Source: Micrococcus sp023147585 | GTDB lineage: Bacteria; Actinomycetota; Actinomycetes; Actinomycetales; Micrococcaceae | Assembly (NCBI RefSeq): GCF_044872765.1 | Contig: NZ_CP085253.1 | Location: forward strand, 2,294,001 to 2,358,000 | Direction: 5' to 3' | Length of the DNA stretch: 64,000 nt | Part shown: positions 25,579-33,301 of the stretch, piece after piece | Layout of the letters: each line of letters starts with the position of its first letter | How positions within the stretch are numbered: the first letter of the stretch is position 1 | The notes under the pieces: model-generated | Database searches by the model: none | Seen by the model: only the letters and a program-made list of their open reading frames with translations | Told to the model about the DNA's origin: nothing | Program-made: the position numbers and the translations under genes

Positions 25579-26994
25579 ATGGAGCAGCAGGCGCAGACCG
25601 CGGAGACGGGCACCCGGAGCCCGCGGGGGGACAGGGCGAGCGTGGGGGAGCGCTCCTATGTGGTGGACACCTCGGTGCTCCTCTCGGATCCGCGGGCGCT
25701 GCTGCGCTTCGCCGAACATGAGGTGATCCTGCCGCTTGTGGTGATCTCCGAGCTCGAGGCCAAGCGTGCCGATCCGGACCTGGGCTACTTCGCGCGCACT
25801 GCGCTGCGCATCCTCGACGACCTGCGCACGCGCCACGGCGCCCTGGACCGCGACGTCCCGCTCACGCCCGAGGGCGGGACCCTGCGGGTTGAGCTGAACC
25901 ACGTCTCCACGGACGTCCTGCCGTTCGGCATCCGCGGGACGGACAACGACTCGCGCATCCTCGCCGTCGCGAAGGCCTTCGCGGACGAGGGGCGGGAGGT
26001 GACCGTGGTGTCCAAGGACCTGCCGATGCGCGTGAAGGCCGCGGCCATGGGCCTGTCCGCGGACGAGTACCGCCATGAGCTCGTGCGGGACTCGGGCTGG
26101 CGCGGCACCGTGGCCCTGCCGCTGGACGAGGAGCGGCTCGACACGCTGTACGAGGAGGGCGTGGTCTCCCTCGAGGGCGTGCCGCTCCCGGACCTGCGCG
26201 GCACGGGTGTGGAGGAGCGCCCGGGGCAGGAGCAGCCGGGCGCCGAGAGCCTCCCGGTGAACACGGGGCTGGTGCTCTCCTCGACGCGCGGCTCCGCACT
26301 CGCCCGCGTGGTCGACGGCGGTCGGGCGCGTCTGGTGCGCGGGGACAAGGACGTGTTCGGACTGCACGGCCGCTCGGCGGAGCAGCGCCTGGCCATCGAC
26401 CTGCTGATGGACTCCAGCGTCGGGATCGTCTCGCTGGGTGGCCGCGCGGGCACGGGCAAGTCGGCCCTCGCGCTGTGCGCAGGCCTGGAGGCCGTCATGG
26501 AGCGCCGGGAGCACCGCAAGGTCGTGGTGTTCCGGCCGCTGTACGCCGTGGGCGGCCAGGAGCTCGGCTACCTGCCCGGCGGAGAGGGCGAGAAGATGGG
26601 CCCGTGGGCGCAGGCGGTGTTCGACACCCTCTCCGCGCTCGTCTCCCCGTCCGTGATCGATGAGGTGACGGACCGCGGGATGCTCGAGATCCTGCCGCTC
26701 ACCCACATCCGCGGCCGTTCCCTGCACGACGCGTGGGTGATCGTGGACGAGGCGCAGTCATTGGAGCGCAACGTGCTGCTGACCGTGCTGAGCCGCATGG
26801 GCAGGAACTCCAAGGTGGTGCTCACCCACGACGTCGGCCAGCGGGACAACCTGCGCGTGGGCCGGCACGATGGGATCGCGGCCGTGGTGGAGACCCTGAA
26901 GGGGCACCCGCTGTTCGGGCACGTCACCCTCACCCGATCCGAGCGCTCGCCGATCGCGGCGCTGGTGACCGAGCTGCTCGAGGAGGAGCGCTGA
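25579..26994 (+). CDS. PhoH2: PIN domain fused to PhoH ATPase
   Basis: A 471-residue protein. Residues about 25-165 form a PIN-type RNase domain (SYVVDTSVLLSDP, VVISELEAKR, GTDNDSRILAVAKAF) with acidic metal ligands. Residues about 255-471 form the PhoH ATPase with Walker A GGRAGTGKS near 288, VVVFRPLY near 318, LPLTHIRGRSL near 372 and Walker B WVIVDEAQ near 386. PhoH2 proteins are ATP-dependent RNA-unwinding and cleaving enzymes, in some species linked to a small upstream antitoxin-like partner, none of which is evident here. AGGAGG precedes the ATG. Confidence 0.93.
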   Translation: MEQQAQTAETGTRSPRGDRASVGERSYVVDTSVLLSDPRALLRFAEHEVILPLVVISELEAKRADPDLGYFARTALRILDDLRTRHGALDRDVPLTPEGGTLRVELNHVSTDVLPFGIRGTDNDSRILAVAKAFADEGREVTVVSKDLPMRVKAAAMGLSADEYRHELVRDSGWRGTVALPLDEERLDTLYEEGVVSLEGVPLPDLRGTGVEERPGQEQPGAESLPVNTGLVLSSTRGSALARVVDGGRARLVRGDKDVFGLHGRSAEQRLAIDLLMDSSVGIVSLGGRAGTGKSALALCAGLEAVMERREHRKVVVFRPLYAVGGQELGYLPGGEGEKMGPWAQAVFDTLSALVSPSVIDEVTDRGMLEILPLTHIRGRSLHDAWVIVDEAQSLERNVLLTVLSRMGRNSKVVLTHDVGQRDNLRVGRHDGIAAVVETLKGHPLFGHVTLTRSERSPIAALVTELLEEER

Positions 26995-27021
26995 GCGGGA
27001 GGCCGCGCCGGAGATGACAGA

Positions 27022-27048
27022 GGGGCCGCTGCACAAGGCAGCGGCCCC
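27022..27048 (+). terminator. Terminator after phoH2
   Basis: Perfect 11-bp stem (27022-27032 with 27038-27048) and a 5-nt ACAAG loop, 28 nt past the stop. Confidence 0.75.
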
Positions 27049-27105
27049 AACGGCGGGGGTGCTCGGCCCCGCGGAGGGGGGATTGGGGACCGAGGAAGCC
27101 CGCCA

Positions 27106-27139
27106 CCATGGCCCCTCAAAAACGGGATCGGGGCCATGG
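27106..27139. repeat. Inverted repeat in a compositionally unusual intergenic region
   Basis: Arms CCATGGCCCC (27106-27115) and GGGGCCATGG (27130-27139) with a 14-nt A-rich loop. It lies in the 297-bp gap 27049-27345, part of which (about 27140-27235) is visibly less GC-rich than the window. The gap also holds a GGGGC...GCCCC pair near 27165-27195. No coding frame is convincing. It could be a regulatory region or the remnant of a mobile element end. Confidence 0.5.
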
Positions 27140-27345
27140 AGTCTCAGGAATGATCCGACCCTGGGGCCTGACCATCACTGAACTGTAGCCCCACTCTTGC
27201 GGCAGACGCAACGTTGTGTTCCGTATGTGAGAGAGCTGACGGCGGGCCGGGAGAAGTGCGGCGCATCGGGATCCGCGGCCTGTGGATGAGCGGGTGCGCG
27301 CCAGGGAGACGGCCCTACGCTGGGCCGGGGAGGGGGGTGGTCCGC

Positions 27346-27855
27346 ATGGGTTGGTGGGCGTGGGCGGTGGCTGCCGGGCACATCACGACGGCGGCGGTGT
27401 GGGTGCTGGCCGTCGCGTGGTTCGCGCTGTGCTGCGCGGTGCTCGTGCGGACGGACCTGCGGGAGCACCGGCTGCCGAATCGCTGGACCCTGCGGCTCGC
27501 GCTGGGCGGGCTCGTGGGGATGGCCGGGGGAGCGGCGCTCGCGGGACGGTGGGACCTCGTGGCGGGCGGCATGCTCGGCGGGCTCGGCTACGCCGTGGCG
27601 ATGTTCGTGCTGCATCTGCTCAGCGGAGGCGGCCTCGGCATGGGCGACGTGAAGCTCGCCGCGGGCCTGGGCCTCTACACGGGCGTGGCCGGCGGGCCGG
27701 CCGCCGTGGTGGCGGCCGGCGTCGGGGCGATCCTGCTGGGCGGGCTCTCAGCGCTCGTGCTGGTGGCGCTGCGGCGGGCGAGCCGGTCCACTGCGCTGCC
27801 GTTCGGGCCGGCGATGGTGGCGGCGGCCGTCGGGGTGCTGGTGATGGTCCGCTGA
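27346..27855 (+). CDS. Small prepilin leader peptidase (A24 family)
   Basis: A 169-residue aspartyl membrane protease of the TadV/PilD type without the N-terminal methylase domain. The two catalytic aspartates lie in RTDLREHRLPNR near 36 and GMGDVKLAAG near 97. Five to six hydrophobic segments surround them. It should remove leader peptides from Flp or type IV-like prepilins and pseudopilins, which Micrococcus uses for DNA uptake; no pilin genes are in this window. ATG 27346 follows GGAGGGGGG by 8 nt. Earlier in-frame ATGs would only add unusual sequence. Confidence 0.85.
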   Translation: MGWWAWAVAAGHITTAAVWVLAVAWFALCCAVLVRTDLREHRLPNRWTLRLALGGLVGMAGGAALAGRWDLVAGGMLGGLGYAVAMFVLHLLSGGGLGMGDVKLAAGLGLYTGVAGGPAAVVAAGVGAILLGGLSALVLVALRRASRSTALPFGPAMVAAAVGVLVMVR

Positions 27856-27863
27856 GAGTCCTG

Positions 27864-27908
27864 ACGACGTCCAGGGGGCGCGGCTCAGACTGGCGCCCGG
27901 GACGTCGT
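27864..27908 (+). terminator. Terminator after the prepilin peptidase gene
   Basis: Outer 9-bp stem (27864-27872 with 27900-27908) enclosing a 6-bp GGGCGC/GCGCCC stem, starting 8 nt past the stop. Confidence 0.65.
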
Positions 27909-27988
27909 GGTCGGTCACGGCGGGTCCTTTCGAGACTCTTCGGCGCGGCCACCACAGATGCCAGAGTCGCCGACACCCCGACGCACAG

Positions 27989-28021
27989 CGAAGGCCACCC
28001 CCCGCCGGGAGGTGGCCTTCG
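27989..28021 (-). terminator. Terminator after fumC
   Basis: Perfect 11-bp stem (27989-27999 with 28011-28021) with an 11-nt loop, about 40 nt beyond the fumC stop; it could work on both strands. Confidence 0.7.
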
Positions 28022-28063
28022 TCGTCGTGGGTCAGGGCAGCGGCGCTCAGCCGCCCGGGAGGA

Positions 28064-29485
28064 TCACTCCGGGTGCGTCATGGACATGGTGTCCAGGGCC
28101 TTGTCGAGCTGCTCCTCGGTGACCTCGCCGCGCTCCACGTAGCCGAGGTCCACCACGGCCTCGCGCACGGTCATCTTGTTCTTCACCGAGTGCTTGGCGA
28201 TCGCGGCGGCGGCCTCGTAGCCGATCACCTTGTTCAGCGGGGTGACGATGGACGGGGAGGCGCCGGCCAGGAAGGTGCAGCGCTCCTCGTTGGCCTCGAG
28301 GCCGTCGATCATCTTGTCCGCCATCACGCGGGCGGTGTTGGCCAGCAGGCGGATGGACTCGAGCAGGTTGGCGGCCATCACGGGGATGCCCACGTTCAGC
28401 TCGAACGCGCCGTTGGTGGAGGAGAGGGCGATCGTGGTGTCGTTGCCGATCACCTGGGCGCACACCATGATGGCGGCCTCGCAGATCACGGGATTGACCT
28501 TGCCCGGCATGATCGAGGAGCCCGGCTGCAGGTCCGGGATCGCGATCTCGCCGAGGCCGGTGTTGGGGCCGGAGCCCATCCAGCGCAGGTCGTTGTTGAT
28601 CTTCATGATCGAGTAGGCGATGTTGCGCAGCTGGCCGGAGGCCTCGATCAGGCCGTCGCGGTTGGCCTGCGCCTCGAAGTGGTCGCGGGCCTCGGTGATC
28701 GGCAGGCCGGTCTCCTCGGCGAGCAGCTCGATCACGCGGGCGGAGAAGCCCTTCGGGGTGTTGATGCCGGTGCCGACGGCGGTGCCGCCGAGGGGCACCT
28801 CGGCCACCCGGGGCAGGGAGGCGTCGATGCGCTCGATGCCGTAGCGCACCTGGGCGGCGTAGCCGCCGAACTCCTGGCCCAGGGTCACCGGGGTCGCGTC
28901 CATGAGGTGGGTGCGGCCGGACTTCACGATGCCGGAGAACGCCTCGGCCTTCTTCTCCAGTGAGGCGGCCAGGTGGTCCAGGGCCGGCTTCAGGTCGTTG
29001 ATCAGCGCGCCGGTCACGGCCACGTGCACGGAGGTGGGGAACACGTCGTTGGAGGACTGCGAGGCGTTCACGTGGTCGTTCGGGTGGACGGTCTCCTCGG
29101 AGCCGGCCGCCTGGAGCGACTGCGTGGCGAGGTTCGCGAGCACCTCGTTGGTGTTCATGTTCGAGGAGGTGCCGGAGCCGGTCTGGAACACGTCGATCGG
29201 GTACTGGTCGTCGTGCTCGCCGGCGATCACCTCATCCGCGGCGGCCACGATCGCGTCCGCGCGCTCCTGGGAGATGATCCCGAGCTCGGCGTTCGCCTTC
29301 GCGGCGGCCTTCTTGATCTGGGCCAGCGCGTGGATGTGGGCGGGCTCGAGGGTCTTGCCGGAGATCGGGAAGTTCTCCACGGCGCGCTGCGTCTGGGCGC
29401 TGTAGAGCGCGTCGACCGGGACCTTCACCTCGCCCATGGTGTCGTGCTCGATGCGGAACTGCGGCTCACTGTTCTGTGCGGTCAT
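28064..29485 (-). CDS. fumC: Fumarate hydratase, class II
   Basis: A 473-residue TCA-cycle enzyme hydrating fumarate to malate. The superfamily signature GSSIMPGKVNP lies near 325 and contains the catalytic serine loop. TGSGTSSNMNTNEVLAN near 107 and NDVFPTSVHVAV near 145 are the other conserved active-site regions, and GRTHLMDATPVTLGQEF follows near 193. It is oxygen-stable and lacks iron-sulphur ligands. The ATG is directly preceded by a -10 element. Confidence 0.96.
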   Translation of the reverse strand: MTAQNSEPQFRIEHDTMGEVKVPVDALYSAQTQRAVENFPISGKTLEPAHIHALAQIKKAAAKANAELGIISQERADAIVAAADEVIAGEHDDQYPIDVFQTGSGTSSNMNTNEVLANLATQSLQAAGSEETVHPNDHVNASQSSNDVFPTSVHVAVTGALINDLKPALDHLAASLEKKAEAFSGIVKSGRTHLMDATPVTLGQEFGGYAAQVRYGIERIDASLPRVAEVPLGGTAVGTGINTPKGFSARVIELLAEETGLPITEARDHFEAQANRDGLIEASGQLRNIAYSIMKINNDLRWMGSGPNTGLGEIAIPDLQPGSSIMPGKVNPVICEAAIMVCAQVIGNDTTIALSSTNGAFELNVGIPVMAANLLESIRLLANTARVMADKMIDGLEANEERCTFLAGASPSIVTPLNKVIGYEAAAAIAKHSVKNKMTVREAVVDLGYVERGEVTEEQLDKALDTMSMTHPE

Positions 29486-29491
29486 GCCGCC

Positions 29492-29497
29492 ATCCTA
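29492..29497 (-). promoter_or_regulatory. -10 element of fumC (leaderless)
   Basis: TAGGAT on the minus strand, 6 nt before the fumC ATG. Confidence 0.6.
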
Positions 29498-29522
29498 GTT
29501 CTCGGGCCCCACCGCGCACCGT

Positions 29523-29598
29523 CTTTCGCTTTCCCTCGGGAAACCGTCGTCTCGCCGTCACGACGGCGACGGGGAGACGACGATCTCCCGAACGAAAG
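29523..29598 (-). terminator. Long inverted-repeat terminator after the carbonic anhydrase gene
   Basis: Nested pairs CTTTCG/CGAAAG (29523/29593), GTCGTCTC/GAGACGAC (29546/29574) and GCCGT/ACGGC (29554/29563) make a branched or bulged hairpin beginning 10 nt past the minus-strand stop and ahead of the fumC promoter. Confidence 0.6.
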
Positions 29599-29607
29599 TG
29601 CCGGGGC

Positions 29608-30270
29608 TCAGACCTCGAGGTCGCCGAGCACGCGGCCGGGCTGCGCGGTGCCCTCGGCCAGCGAGTAGGTCAGGCCGACAACGGCGGCGCGCCCGTCCCG
29701 GACAGCGCGGTACAGGGAGCGCGAGCTCTCCACGAGGCGGTCGCAGGTCTGGTCCACGTGCTCCGCGACCGTGCCGTCCACGTCCGTCACGCCGGCGCGC
29801 TGCGCGGCGAACACGGACGGGGTGATGCGCTCCACGAGTGAGCGGATGAAGCCGGCCGGCATCGTCCCGGTCTCGTAGGCCTCGACGGCGGCGGTCACCG
29901 CGCCGCACGAGTCGTGGCCGAGCACCACCACGAGCGGGATGTCCAGGACGTCCACGGCGTACTCGAGCGTGCCGAGCACGGCGTCGTCGATGACCTGGCC
30001 CGCCGTGCGGATGACGAACACGTCGCCGAGGCCCACGTCGAAGATGATCTCCGCGGCGAGGCGGGAGTCGGAGCAGCCGAAGATCGCCGCGATGGGCTCC
30101 TGCCCGGCGGTCAGGTGGGAGCGGCGCTCGGCGTCCTGGTTGGGATGGCCGGGGTCGCCCTCCACGAACCGGCGGTTGCCCTCCTGCAGGAGGCGCCAGG
30201 CCTCGGCCGGGGTGTGCGGGCGCCGGGCCATCGGGGCCGCGGCGGCGGCGGGCTTCTGGGGGGTGGTCAT
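29608..30270 (-). CDS. Beta-class carbonic anhydrase
   Basis: A 220-residue zinc enzyme interconverting CO2 and bicarbonate. The first zinc cysteine and the Asp/Arg dyad are in FGCSDSRLAAE near 66. The second histidine and cysteine ligands are in VVVLGHDSCGAVTAA near 112. GNRRFVEGD near 35 and RTAGQVIDDAVLGTLEYAV near 87 are family-typical. The start is set by AAGGAG 5 nt upstream of an ATG that overlaps the stop of the upstream DUF4245 gene. Confidence 0.93.
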   Translation of the reverse strand: MTTPQKPAAAAAPMARRPHTPAEAWRLLQEGNRRFVEGDPGHPNQDAERRSHLTAGQEPIAAIFGCSDSRLAAEIIFDVGLGDVFVIRTAGQVIDDAVLGTLEYAVDVLDIPLVVVLGHDSCGAVTAAVEAYETGTMPAGFIRSLVERITPSVFAAQRAGVTDVDGTVAEHVDQTCDRLVESSRSLYRAVRDGRAAVVGLTYSLAEGTAQPGRVLGDLEV

Positions 30271-30869
30271 CGGATCTCCTTTGCAACGGCGCGGGCCAGG
30301 TCTTCCAGGACCTCGCGTCCGCCGGTGGTGGTCAGCACCACGATGCTGCCGTCCACCTCGGCCACGAAGTGCTGCTCGGCGGACTCCTTGGGCTCCATGT
30401 GCTGCCACGTGATCCCGTCCACGTCCACGGACTCCTCGGCCGGGGCGGTGCCCACGCGGAGCGCGAGCCAGGTGGGGTCGGCGTCCGCGGTCTGCCGCAG
30501 CCCGGCGAACACGGTGTCCGTCACCACCCAGCCGACGTCCCACGTCTGCAGCCCGTCCATCGGCTGCAGTCGCGCGTAGTTGGCGTACCAGGGCTCCGGG
30601 ACCTCGGGGGCCAGGGCCGGGAGGGCGCCGTCGTCGTGAGGGACCGTGGCGGCGGCCTCCGCCACGTCCACCCGGTCCCCGGGAGCGCGCGGCGCGGGGT
30701 TCGGGTTGAGCGCGACCACCACGAGCACGAGGGCGAGGGTGGCGAGCACCGAGAGCAGCATGCCGATCCACGGCTGGTTGGCCCGCTGCGCCTGCTTGGC
30801 GGTCAGGACGGGGCGGGGCGCCGGCGCGGCCGGTGCGGTCTCGGGTGCGGGGGAGCTCACCCGAGGCAT
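30267..30869 (-). CDS. DUF4245 membrane-anchored protein
   Basis: A 200-residue protein. A Pro/Ala-rich N-terminus is followed by one transmembrane helix at about 36-54 (IGMLLSVLATLALVLVVVAL). The extracytoplasmic domain contains VPEPWYANYARLQ, WDVGWVVTDTVFAGLRQTA and WLALRVGTAPAEESVDVDGI, the usual DUF4245 sequence. The function is unknown. It is divergent from glpX, an actinobacterial conservation, and couples by ATGA overlap to the carbonic anhydrase gene. The start is a little uncertain because only a weak GGGAG lies upstream. Confidence 0.8.
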   Translation of the reverse strand: MPRVSSPAPETAPAAPAPRPVLTAKQAQRANQPWIGMLLSVLATLALVLVVVALNPNPAPRAPGDRVDVAEAAATVPHDDGALPALAPEVPEPWYANYARLQPMDGLQTWDVGWVVTDTVFAGLRQTADADPTWLALRVGTAPAEESVDVDGITWQHMEPKESAEQHFVAEVDGSIVVLTTTGGREVLEDLARAVAKEIR

Positions 30870-30885
30870 TCTGCCACTCCCGCCG

Positions 30886-30891
30886 TAGGAT
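30886..30891 (+). promoter_or_regulatory. -10 element of glpX
   Basis: TAGGAT in the glpX/DUF4245 divergent region, giving a leader of about 65 nt that ends in GAGAAGGATCGGAG before ATG 30963. Confidence 0.5.
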
Positions 30892-30962
30892 GACGGGGAG
30901 GGCAGAGCCGCCCACACGCCAGTCCGCAGCGACGGCGCACCGCGAGAAGGATCGGAGACACG

Positions 30963-31976
30963 ATGACGAACGCGTCCTCGGAGAAGACCGGCTACGAGAA
31001 CCATGTCCCGGACCGCAACCTGGCGATGGAGCTGGTGCGCGTGACGGAGGCGGCCGCCATCGCCGCGAGCCCGTGGGTGGGCTACGGCGACAAGAACAAG
31101 GCCGACGGTGCCGCCGTCGACGCCATGCGCTCCTTCATGGACACCGTGGCGATGGACGGCACCGTGGTGATCGGCGAGGGCGAGAAGGACGAGGCCCCGA
31201 TGCTGTTCAACGGGGAGAGGGTCGGCGACGGCGCCGGCGCCCCCGTGGACGTGGCCGTGGACCCGATCGACGGCACCCGCCTCACCGCGATGGGCTACAA
31301 CAACGCCCTCTCCGTGTTCGCCGTGGCCGAGCGCGGCACCATGTTCGACCCCTCCGCCGTGTTCTACATGGACAAGCTCGTGGTGGGTCCCGAGGCCGCC
31401 GACTTCGTGGACATGCGCCTGCCCGTGAAGCAGAACGTGAACCTCGTGGCCAAGGCCCTCGGCAAGCCCGTCTCCCAGGTGACCGTGTGCGTGCTGGACC
31501 GCCCGCGCCACGAGGGCCTCGTGAAGGAGATCCGCGCGGCCGGCGCCCGCGTGAAGTTCATCCTCGACGGCGACGTGGCCGGCGCGATCGCCGCGGCCCG
31601 CCCGGACACCGGCGTGGACATGATGATGGGCATCGGCGGCACCCCGGAGGGCATCGTCACCGCGTGCGCCATCAAGGCCACCGGCGGCGTGATCCAGGGC
31701 CGCCTGGCCCCCGTGGACGAGGCCGAGCGCCAGAAGGCCCTCGACGCCGGCCTGGACCTGGACGCCGTGCTCACCACGGACGAGCTCGTCACCTCGGACC
31801 ACTGCTACTTCGCCGCCACCGGCATCACCGACGGCGACCTGCTGCGCGGCGTGCGCTTCGTGAACGGCCGCGTGCAGACCCAGTCGATCGTGATGCGCTC
31901 GAAGTCCGGCACCGTCCGCACCGTGGACGCCGAGCACGACGTCAAGAAGTGGGCCAAGTGGCTCGAGGAGCGTTGA
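30963..31976 (+). CDS. glpX: Class II fructose-1,6-bisphosphatase
   Basis: A 337-residue gluconeogenic phosphatase hydrolysing fructose-1,6-bisphosphate. The metal-binding motifs are VVIGEGEKDEAPML near 73 and VDPIDGTRLTAMG near 99; the usual T after DGT is R here. VLDRPRHEGLVKEIRAAG near 178, GGTPEGIVTACAIKATGG near 223 and SDHCYFAATGITDGDL near 278 complete the active site. The length is normal. It is convergent with manA; only a short CTTTTCGC...GCGAAAG hairpin lies between. Confidence 0.95.
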   Translation: MTNASSEKTGYENHVPDRNLAMELVRVTEAAAIAASPWVGYGDKNKADGAAVDAMRSFMDTVAMDGTVVIGEGEKDEAPMLFNGERVGDGAGAPVDVAVDPIDGTRLTAMGYNNALSVFAVAERGTMFDPSAVFYMDKLVVGPEAADFVDMRLPVKQNVNLVAKALGKPVSQVTVCVLDRPRHEGLVKEIRAAGARVKFILDGDVAGAIAAARPDTGVDMMMGIGGTPEGIVTACAIKATGGVIQGRLAPVDEAERQKALDAGLDLDAVLTTDELVTSDHCYFAATGITDGDLLRGVRFVNGRVQTQSIVMRSKSGTVRTVDAEHDVKKWAKWLEER

Positions 31977-32018
31977 GCCGCTGACCCCCACCCCCTGCCT
32001 TTTCGCTGGCGAAAGTGC

Positions 32019-33263
32019 TCAGTGGCGGGGCAGGCCCGCCGCGTGGACGGTCGCCGGGGCGCCGTCCGCGCTCGCGACGACGAGCGGGCCGCCCGCCGTC
32101 TCCGCGGCCGGCAGGAACACGGCCTCGCCCGGACCGAGCACGAGCTCCTGCCCGGCCAGGGCGAGCCGGGCCCGCCCCCGGGTGACCACCGCGAGCCCGG
32201 GGCCGGAGAGCGTCAGCGCGCGGTCGCCGTCGTCGTCGAGGGTGGCCTGCAGCAGCTCGAACTCCTCGAACGGCGGCCGGTACGCCACCACGGAGTCCGC
32301 CACGCGCTCGGGCTCGGTGTAGGGCACGGGCAACGCCTCGAACGCCACCACGCGCCGCAGCTCCGGGATGTCCACGTGCTTGACGGTCAGCCCCCCGCGC
32401 AGCACGTTGTCCGACGCCGCCATGACCTCCACGCCCAGCCCGTGCAGGTAGGCGTGCACGTTGCCGGCCGGCAGGTGCACCGCCTGGCCGGGGGCCAGGT
32501 CCACGCGGTTGAGCAGGACGGCCACGAGCACGCCCGGGTCGTCGGGGTGGTGCCGGGCCAGCTCGACGGCCGTGGCCAGCGCAGGATCCTGCAGGATCAG
32601 CTGCTCCGCGCCCTGCAGCGCCTCCACGGCCTGGGCCACGGCACCGGGGGCGGACCACGCGGACTCGCCGTCGAGCAGCGCGCAGAACGTCCCCTCCAGA
32701 TCGCCCGTGGCGAGCGCCTGGCTCATGCGGGCGGCGGCGACGGCGGCCACGGACGTCTGCCCATCCGCGTACTCGGTGAGGGTCTGGGCGAGCCGCTCGA
32801 AGCTCAGGGAGGACTCCTCGGTGGGGCGGAAGCCGCACAGGGCGGAGAACTCCGTGAGGGCCACGAGCATCTCGGGCTTGTGGTTGTCGTCCTTGTAGTT
32901 GCGGTGCGGCGCGTCGCGCGGCACGTCCGCGGCCTCCTCGGCGGCGAACCCGGCGCGAGCCTGCTCGAGCGTGGGGTGGGCCTGGATGGAGAGCGGCTGC
33001 CCCGCCGCGAGCAGCTTCACGAGGTACGGCAGCCGCCCGCCGGGGGCCGCGGCTCCCAGCATGGCCTCGGGGTCCGCGGCCACGAGCTCGTCGAGGCCCA
33101 CGCGCCGCCCGTCTCCCATCGGAACGGCGCACGGGGCGCCGGGGTGGGCGCCGAGCCACAGCTCCGCCTCCGGCTCACCGGTGGGCTCGCGGCCCTGCAG
33201 ACCGGCCAGCAGGGTGGTGGAGCCCCACGCGTAGTCACGGATGATCGGCTCGAGGACTTGCAT
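32019..33263 (-). CDS. manA: Mannose-6-phosphate isomerase, class I
   Basis: A 414-residue zinc enzyme interconverting mannose-6-P and fructose-6-P, supplying mannose for GDP-mannose and PMT-dependent mannosylation. It starts YAWGSTTLLAGLQG. The zinc ligands are in LSIQAHPTLEQA near 94 (Q, H), DDNHKPEMLVAL near 124 (E) and LPAGNVHAYLHG near 264 (H). SALCGFRP near 141 is conserved. The ATG is 7 nt from a -10 element, with a GGAGGG that could also serve translation. Confidence 0.93.
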   Translation of the reverse strand: MQVLEPIIRDYAWGSTTLLAGLQGREPTGEPEAELWLGAHPGAPCAVPMGDGRRVGLDELVAADPEAMLGAAAPGGRLPYLVKLLAAGQPLSIQAHPTLEQARAGFAAEEAADVPRDAPHRNYKDDNHKPEMLVALTEFSALCGFRPTEESSLSFERLAQTLTEYADGQTSVAAVAAARMSQALATGDLEGTFCALLDGESAWSAPGAVAQAVEALQGAEQLILQDPALATAVELARHHPDDPGVLVAVLLNRVDLAPGQAVHLPAGNVHAYLHGLGVEVMAASDNVLRGGLTVKHVDIPELRRVVAFEALPVPYTEPERVADSVVAYRPPFEEFELLQATLDDDGDRALTLSGPGLAVVTRGRARLALAGQELVLGPGEAVFLPAAETAGGPLVVASADGAPATVHAAGLPRH

Positions 33264-33270
33264 GCCCTCC

Positions 33271-33276
33271 AGCTTA
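33271..33276 (-). promoter_or_regulatory. -10 element of manA
   Basis: TAAGCT on the minus strand, 7 nt before the manA ATG; leaderless or nearly so. Confidence 0.5.
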
Positions 33277-33301
33277 GGCGAGGGGCATCGGGGCAGGCGG
33301 C

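Noticed and set aside
25579..26994. PhoH2 as half of a toxin-antitoxin pair (PhoAT-PhoH2)
   Set aside because: No small coupled frame with a ribosome-binding site is seen directly upstream. The 179-bp gap to the rhomboid start looks like an ordinary promoter region.
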